From Ensifer sp. LCM 4579 (lineage in GTDB: Bacteria > Pseudomonadota > Alphaproteobacteria > Rhizobiales > Rhizobiaceae): 64,000 bases of DNA. Location: contig NZ_MDDV01000004.1 of assembly GCF_001854885.1 (NCBI RefSeq), forward strand, positions 62,001 through 126,000. The letters run 5' to 3'. This document shows, piece by piece, positions 58,977 through 64,000 of this stretch (positions are counted from its first letter, which is position 1; every line of letters begins with the position of its first letter). The notes beneath the pieces were generated by a model that saw only the letters and a list, made by a program, of their open reading frames with translations, was not told the DNA's origin and did no database searches. Both the position numbers and the translations under genes were made by a program.

Positions 58977-59068
58977 TCTCTCCTTAATCGACCTCGATTC
59001 AAGGACAAAGACACTTCAAAGTGCTACAGCGACCTTTGCGCGTCTGATAAGACGCGCGGCGCTGTAGA
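58977..59068 (+). repeat. RIME-like repeat, copy 4 with extended left arm
   Basis: The palindrome module CTACAGCGACC...GCGCGTCTGATAAGACGCGC...GCTGTAG is preceded by GATTCAAGGACAAAGACACT, an arm shared with the degenerate copy at 43246-43305. It lies between the convergent efflux and diguanylate cyclase genes. Confidence 0.75.
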
Positions 59069-59093
59069 AGCGAACGCGCAGGCGACTTACTCG

Positions 59094-60290
59094 CTAAGAC
59101 TGCATCCGCTGCGAACCGGCGGAAGCGACGATGCGCATCGGCGGATCGGCGCACTCCACCCGGTTTCTGCCGCCTGTCTTGGCGGCATAAAGCGCCTTGT
59201 CGACGCGTCGCATTGCCATTTCCAACAGCTCTTCCGCGGCGATTGCAGCAACCCCGAAGCTTGCGGTGACCGCGACCGTTTCGGGAAGCCCCTCGATCCC
59301 CCTCGACGCCAACGCGGCACGCATCCCATGCGCAAGCACGCGGGCGTCGGCCAGGCTCACGCGCGGAAGGAACACGGCAAACTCCTCACCACCGAGGCGC
59401 CCCGCGACGGCCTGGCCCGGCATGAGGTCGAGCAACACGCGGCCGAACTGCCGGATGACCTCGTCCCCGGCATGGTGGCCATATGTATCGTTGACGAGCT
59501 TGAAGCGGTCGAGGTCGGCAAGAATCAGCGCGCCGGGACCGTCATCGCCGCCGTCGTGCAAAAGAGGGACCGCGCGCTCCAGGAAGCCGCGACGATTGCA
59601 GAGGCCGGAGAGCGGATCGAGTTCCGAACTGGCGCGAGCCTCGTCGATGATCTCCTTGACCATGACGCCAAGCATCGCCACGCCGGCCGCGACGATCAGC
59701 ATCGCCCCCAAAGCCTGCGAGATCAGCGCGAAAGTGCTTGTGAGGTAATCCGCGGCAGTCGTGCCCGATCCGGCGGCGATCGCGGCATAGATCTTCACGA
59801 GATAATAGATTGCACTGAGGGCGAGAAGCCAGAACAGAAGCCGGTCCGCCTGCGACCGGCGCTCGGATCGCAGCACGCTCGCGGCAGTCCAGGCCTGCAC
59901 GAGGCAGAACGGCATTTGATAGAAGAAAGCGTGCTGGAATGTTCCGCGCGGCAGTTCGTAAATCGCCAGGTCCAAGGCCACGCAAGCAGCGAAGAAGACA
60001 GTGAGATGCGGCGGTTTCGCTGGAACCTGGTAAAAGAGCCCGAGTCCGAAGCGAATGAGCAGAAAGCCGCCAAGGACACTCGCAAAGGCGCCAACCGCGA
60101 AAAGCTTCGGCACCGGCGTAAATGGCAGAACGGTTTCGAACACTGCCGAAAGGGATGCCACTGCAAAGCCCGCGGCGCACCAGATCGCCGGCCGTCTTGC
60201 CCGGCTTTTTGCCGCAATGACGAGGAAGGCCACCACGAAGACCTGGGCAATGATGAAGTTCACCGCCAAAAGGGAAATTGCACCACCCAT
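59094..60290 (-). CDS. Membrane-bound diguanylate cyclase (GGDEF)
   Basis: The 398-residue protein has about six membrane helices in its first 215 residues and a GGDEF domain with active-site GGEEF at residues 300-304, preceded by DPLSGLCNRRGF and LADLDRFKLVNDTYGH. It should make cyclic di-GMP. The usual RxxD inhibitory site five residues before the motif is absent, so product inhibition may be lacking. The sensor part is unrecognised. Shine-Dalgarno is weak. Confidence 0.9.
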   Translation of the reverse strand: MGGAISLLAVNFIIAQVFVVAFLVIAAKSRARRPAIWCAAGFAVASLSAVFETVLPFTPVPKLFAVGAFASVLGGFLLIRFGLGLFYQVPAKPPHLTVFFAACVALDLAIYELPRGTFQHAFFYQMPFCLVQAWTAASVLRSERRSQADRLLFWLLALSAIYYLVKIYAAIAAGSGTTAADYLTSTFALISQALGAMLIVAAGVAMLGVMVKEIIDEARASSELDPLSGLCNRRGFLERAVPLLHDGGDDGPGALILADLDRFKLVNDTYGHHAGDEVIRQFGRVLLDLMPGQAVAGRLGGEEFAVFLPRVSLADARVLAHGMRAALASRGIEGLPETVAVTASFGVAAIAAEELLEMAMRRVDKALYAAKTGGRNRVECADPPMRIVASAGSQRMQS

Positions 60291-60405
60291 CGACAGAACC
60301 GAAAGCTCCTCGCGGCAGGTCAGCCGACCTGCAAAATGCCCTGTTGCGCAACGGACCGCAGATTAACGGCCGGGCACGAAGAAAACATTAAGCCGCCTCG
60401 GAATA

Positions 60406-61560
60406 TCAAGGCTTGAACTCCAGCGGGATTGCCGGTTTGGCCGCCATCCGTCCGCCGCTGATCGGCCGTTCGACGCCTGTCGTACCGGGATAGGTCAAGG
60501 GCAGGCCGCGCAGCGAGCGGACGGCGAGATAGGCCCAGGCTTCGGCCTCCATCGAATCGCCGTCAAGCTCCAGCGCCTCCGCGGCAAAGACGCGCCCGCC
60601 CCCCTCGGCGGCAAGCGCGCCGAGCTCGCGCATGATCACCGGATTGAGACGGCCGCCGCCGCAGACGATGTAGGTAGCGGGCTTGGAAGGCAGGTGGCGC
60701 GCCGAGCGAATGATCGCCGCGGCGGTCACATGCGCCAGGGTGCGGGCGCCGTCTTCGAGGCTTGCATCGCTCGGCGCGGGCGGCGCAAAGTCGCCGCGGT
60801 CGAGCGATCGGCGCTTCTCCGCCGTGAAGAAAGGATGCGAAAGGTACCGGTCGACGAGCTGCGGCAGAATAGCCCCCTCGCTCGCGATCATGCCGCCCTG
60901 GTCGTAAGGGATACCGGCATGCGCCTCCACCCACTGGTCGATGAGCGTATTCCCGGGGCCGCTGTCATAGGCGACGAGTTCCTCGCCCATACCGATATAG
61001 GTGAGATTGGAAATGCCGCCTATGTTGACGAAGACGATAGGTGCGCCGATCCCCTCCTGCTCGGCGAGACCGCGCGCGAGCACCGCATGATAGGCCGGGA
61101 TGAGCGGCGCCCCCTGGCCGCCATGGGCCATGTCGTTTGCGCGCATGTCATAGACGACGTCGATCCGCGTCTCCCGTGCCAGCAGTTCGCCATCGCCGAT
61201 CTGCACCGTCAAAGCCTCATCCGGGCGATGGAGGACGGTTTGGCCATGAAACCCGACCACATCAACATTTTCCGACAACAGGTTGTTTTCACGCAGGAAC
61301 GCCTTGACGGCATCGGCATGCCGCAGCGTCAGGTCTCGCTCGAGTTCGACGAGTATGCCGGGCCGCTCCCGTCTCTCTTCGATCGCCCGCGCATCGTCCA
61401 GCCCCTGCTTCAGTCGCTGTCGGAAGGCTGGATCATAGGCATAGCCCGCGGAGGGGCCGCGTTCGACGATGCTGTCCCCATCGGTCCTGATGAGGGCGAC
61501 ATCTATGCCGTCCATGCTCGTACCGCTCATCAGGCCGATTGCGGTCCAAGTCCTGCCCAA
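60406..61560 (-). CDS. anmK: Anhydro-N-acetylmuramic acid kinase
   Basis: AnmK phosphorylates and opens anhydro-MurNAc during cell-wall recycling to give MurNAc-6-phosphate. The 384-residue protein has [16 protein letters not shown] at the N-terminus, [10 protein letters not shown] and [11 protein letters not shown], the ASKHA-type features. TTG at 61560 is the start: GGAGGAG lies six bases upstream. It is divergent from tyrS, a common rhizobial arrangement. Confidence 0.95.
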   Translation of the reverse strand: MGRTWTAIGLMSGTSMDGIDVALIRTDGDSIVERGPSAGYAYDPAFRQRLKQGLDDARAIEERRERPGILVELERDLTLRHADAVKAFLRENNLLSENVDVVGFHGQTVLHRPDEALTVQIGDGELLARETRIDVVYDMRANDMAHGGQGAPLIPAYHAVLARGLAEQEGIGAPIVFVNIGGISNLTYIGMGEELVAYDSGPGNTLIDQWVEAHAGIPYDQGGMIASEGAILPQLVDRYLSHPFFTAEKRRSLDRGDFAPPAPSDASLEDGARTLAHVTAAAIIRSARHLPSKPATYIVCGGGRLNPVIMRELGALAAEGGGRVFAAEALELDGDSMEAEAWAYLAVRSLRGLPLTYPGTTGVERPISGGRMAAKPAIPLEFKP

Positions 61561-61720
61561 ATGAATCTCCTCCGCATTGAAGCTCGAGAATCGGAGGCGC
61601 GTGACGCTCCCTCGGCCCGCTGTTCATAGCAAAACGCGGTCCCAGCAAAAACGTGCACTTTCGGCAAAACAGTGATAAAGGCCCGCCGCAGACGTCATAT
61701 CAAGCCGAAAGAGACAGCTT

Positions 61721-62974
61721 ATGTCCGAGTTCAAGTCCGATTTCCTCCGCACCCTCAGCGAGCGCGGTTTCATCCATCAGACATCGGATGATGCCGGTCT
61801 CGACGAGCTGTTTCGCAAGGAAATCGTGACGGCCTATATCGGCTTCGACCCGACGGCGCCGAGCCTGCATGCGGGCGGCCTTATCCAGATCATGATGCTG
61901 CACTGGCTGCAGGCGACCGGCCATCGGCCGATCTCGCTGATGGGCGGTGGCACCGGCATGGTCGGCGACCCGTCCTTCAAGGACGAAGCGCGGCAGCTGA
62001 TGACCGTCGAGACGATCGAAAGCAATATCGCCTCGATCAAGCGCGTCTTCGCCAACTATCTCGATTATGAGAAGGGCCATAATGCGGCCCTGATGATCAA
62101 CAATGCGGAGTGGCTCCGCTCGCTCAACTATCTCGAATTCCTGCGCGATGTCGGACGCTACTTCTCGGTCAATCGGATGCTCTCCTTCGACAGCGTGAAA
62201 ACGAGGCTGGAGCGCGAGCACTCGCTCTCCTTCCTCGAATTCAACTACATGATCCTGCAGGCCTATGACTTCGTCGAGCTTAATAAGCGTTATGACTGCC
62301 GCGTTCAGATGGGCGGCTCGGATCAGTGGGGTAACATCGTCAACGGCATAGATCTCGGCCACCGCATGGGCACCCCGCAGCTCTACGCCCTCACCTCGCC
62401 CCTGCTGACGACGGCGTCAGGGGCGAAGATGGGCAAGTCGGTCAACGGCGCGGTCTGGCTCAATCCAGACATGCTCGGCCCCTACGAGTTCTGGCAGTAC
62501 TGGCGCAACACCGAGGACGCCGACGTGACGCGTTTCCTCAAGCTCTATACGACGCTGCCGATGTCCGAAATCGCGCGGTTGTCGCAGCTCGGCGGCTCCG
62601 AGATCAACGAGGTGAAAAAAATCCTCGCGACCGAAATCACCGCCATGCTGCATGGGCGGCCCGCCGCCGAACAGGCCGCCGAAACGGCGCGCAAGACTTT
62701 TGAGGAAGGTGCGCTTGCCGAGAACCTGCCTTCCGTCGAGGTCCCAGCCGCCGAGCTCGAGGCGGGCCTCGGTCTTTTGACGCTCGTGGTGCGCGCCGGC
62801 CTCGCCACTTCGAACGGCGAAGCGCGGCGACACGTCCAGGGTGGTGCCGTTCGGATCAACGACCAGCCAGTCAGCGATGAACGCCGGATCATCGGAAGCG
62901 CCGACGTCACCGGAGATGGCGTCATCAAGCTCTCGCTTGGCAAGAAGAAGCACATGCTGGTGCGGCCCGTCTGA
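61721..62974 (+). CDS. tyrS: Tyrosyl-tRNA synthetase
   Basis: TyrRS charges tRNA-Tyr. The 417-residue class I enzyme has the HIGH-like motif PSLHAGGL around residue 50, the KMSKS-like KMGKS at about 236, and a C-terminal S4 RNA-binding domain ([19 protein letters not shown]). ATG at 61721 gives the family length. Confidence 0.97.
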   Translation: MSEFKSDFLRTLSERGFIHQTSDDAGLDELFRKEIVTAYIGFDPTAPSLHAGGLIQIMMLHWLQATGHRPISLMGGGTGMVGDPSFKDEARQLMTVETIESNIASIKRVFANYLDYEKGHNAALMINNAEWLRSLNYLEFLRDVGRYFSVNRMLSFDSVKTRLEREHSLSFLEFNYMILQAYDFVELNKRYDCRVQMGGSDQWGNIVNGIDLGHRMGTPQLYALTSPLLTTASGAKMGKSVNGAVWLNPDMLGPYEFWQYWRNTEDADVTRFLKLYTTLPMSEIARLSQLGGSEINEVKKILATEITAMLHGRPAAEQAAETARKTFEEGALAENLPSVEVPAAELEAGLGLLTLVVRAGLATSNGEARRHVQGGAVRINDQPVSDERRIIGSADVTGDGVIKLSLGKKKHMLVRPV

Positions 62975-63091
62975 GGACCGCGCTCAGCGCTCGTAGCGCT
63001 GGGCGCCCGTGCTGCGGGCGCGCCTGGGTGCGTCCGACCCTCTTCGGCAGAGACGTGGACAGGGTGTCGGATCCCGTTCCGCCGCATCACA
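62975..63091. other. Intergenic hairpins after tyrS
   Basis: CTCAGCGCT-CGT-AGCGCTGGG and a following GC-rich dyad GGGCGC/GCGGGCGCGCC lie between convergent genes and may act as terminators without T runs. Confidence 0.4.
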
Positions 63092-64000
63092 CTATTGAAA
63101 CTCGAATATGTTGCGAAAAACGCCCGGTGCGATGATCGACAGCGGGTTGATGAACAGGCTCGGCTGATCGAATGGTCCCGTCAGTTTGAACGTGATGCCG
63201 AGCAGCCCGCGGTCGCGGCCGTTGCCGAGCAACCCGCCGATCAGCGGCAGTTCGGCGAAAATGCGGTTGAGGCCATAGGCGGGCATGAATGTTCCCGTCA
63301 TGTCCATGCGGCCGTTGGCGTCGCGAATCGTGCCCTGGAAGGTCGCGCCGACATCGACGCCGCGCAGGACGCCACCGTCGACCCGAATCATGCCCCGGTC
63401 CAGGAGCAGCTGTGCATAGCCCCGCTCGAAGCGTGCCGTGCTGACGTCTATATCCCGCCGCACCGCTTGGTTGAGACTGCGGCCGTCCTGCCCGGCCGGG
63501 GTCGAGACCATCGACTGCAGCTTCTGTTCCCCGATGAGAGAGAACTTTCTGAGGTCGACCGCGCCGCGCCAGGACCTAGCGCCGCGGTCGCGCAGCCTGA
63601 GATTGAGGAGCCCGCCTCGCATATTGCGGTAGACGTCGGCGAAGCGCGCGAGCGCACCCGCGTCGCTCGTCGTCAATTCGAGCGTATTGTCCGCCCCCGC
63701 CTTCACCATCCTTGCGACCACTGCCTGACCGCTTCCGGTGACGGCAGACAGATCGATATTGTCGATCTGCTGGCCGCGCGCCGAATAGGCAAAGTTCACA
63801 TTGGACAAGATCTCGCCGTTGAAGCCGGTAACCCGGTCGAGCCGCGCATTGATTTTCACATTGCCGTCGTCGCCGGAGTTCGCGCCGCCCTTCGCCCGCG
63901 CCAGTGGTAGCCGAATATCCGCCGATGGACCCGTTAGGGCCACGGTGTATCCGCCCTTGCCGCGGTCGACGTCGACTGCAAAGTCGTCGCCATGGGCGAG
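63092..64000 (-). CDS. AsmA/YhdP-like large protein, C-terminal part (5' end outside window)
   Basis: The open frame enters from the right edge; 302 residues are visible. It has repeated beta-rich stretches and ends with GLNRIFAELPLIGGLLGNGR and LLGITFKLTGPFDQPSLFINPLSIIAPG, the hallmark end of AsmA-like/DUF3971 proteins, which span the periplasm and are thought to move phospholipids. A GTG within the frame is not the true start. Confidence 0.8.
   Translation of the reverse strand, partial: LAHGDDFAVDVDRGKGGYTVALTGPSADIRLPLARAKGGANSGDDGNVKINARLDRVTGFNGEILSNVNFAYSARGQQIDNIDLSAVTGSGQAVVARMVKAGADNTLELTTSDAGALARFADVYRNMRGGLLNLRLRDRGARSWRGAVDLRKFSLIGEQKLQSMVSTPAGQDGRSLNQAVRRDIDVSTARFERGYAQLLLDRGMIRVDGGVLRGVDVGATFQGTIRDANGRMDMTGTFMPAYGLNRIFAELPLIGGLLGNGRDRGLLGITFKLTGPFDQPSLFINPLSIIAPGVFRNIFEFQ

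Overview
The window reads as a chromosomal segment of an alphaproteobacterium of the Sinorhizobium/Ensifer group. The evidence is high GC content, the gene order gyrA-marC-ssb-uvrA-nrdJ, a class II B12-dependent ribonucleotide reductase, a GTTC-N7-GTTC type LexA operator, an Irr-type iron control element in front of an iscS-sufBCDS-sufT-sufA cluster, and several copies of a RIME-like palindromic repeat. The species is inferred, not proven. No rRNA, tRNA, CRISPR array, integrase or complete IS element was recognised.

Left part (1-16 kb): the 3' end of a glycosyltransferase-like gene; a divergent NAD-epimerase/LysR pair; gyrA (convergent with the LysR gene, shared terminator); marC; ssb and uvrA transcribed divergently around a perfect LexA box; a DUF72 gene; and nrdJ behind a pair of NrdR-box-like sites. 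These are DNA replication, repair and nucleotide supply genes.

Central accessory region (about 16.2-27.4 kb): nine to ten same-strand genes, closely packed, form a candidate anti-phage island. In order they are a small basic protein, an XRE-type HTH protein, an ImmA/IrrE metallopeptidase, an unknown 219-aa protein, a DUF1883-TIR fusion, a 1361-aa protein with a Cap4/PDDEXK-like N-terminus, a STAND-type P-loop NTPase and a long helical C-terminus, a 32-aa ATGA-coupled ORF, and a PIN-fold protein that seems to lack catalytic aspartates. A terminator follows, then a convergent AlbA_2 (Schlafen-like) gene. The right edge is a graveyard of fragments: a cytosine-C5 methyltransferase piece, the C-terminal half of a type I secretion ABC protein, and a truncated HlyD protein joined in frame to a LysR tail. 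This combination is the best candidate for an undescribed system.

Right part (27.4-64 kb): a UvrD-like helicase with a second LexA-type box upstream; a DMSP-lyase-like cupin that lost its metal ligands; a 989-aa aminotransferase/2-hydroxyacid dehydrogenase fusion; a cluster of very small genes (GcrA-like, a 34-aa membrane peptide, two sister lipoproteins, a CHRD protein); copper genes (DUF2946-like and a YcnI-PCuAC fusion); a tandem glycine riboswitch driving gcvT-gcvH-gcvP; a patatin; the suf operon for Fe-S cluster assembly; a hydrolase; a winged-helix/TPR regulator divergent from an NmrA-like oxidoreductase and a cupin; an EmrAB-type efflux pair whose EmrA carries an apparent short-chain dehydrogenase leader; a diguanylate cyclase; anmK; tyrS; and the C-terminus of a large AsmA-like protein.

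Several genes start with TTG or GTG (gyrA, gcvT, anmK, the AlbA_2 gene, the PIN-like gene); I chose these starts from Shine-Dalgarno spacing where possible.
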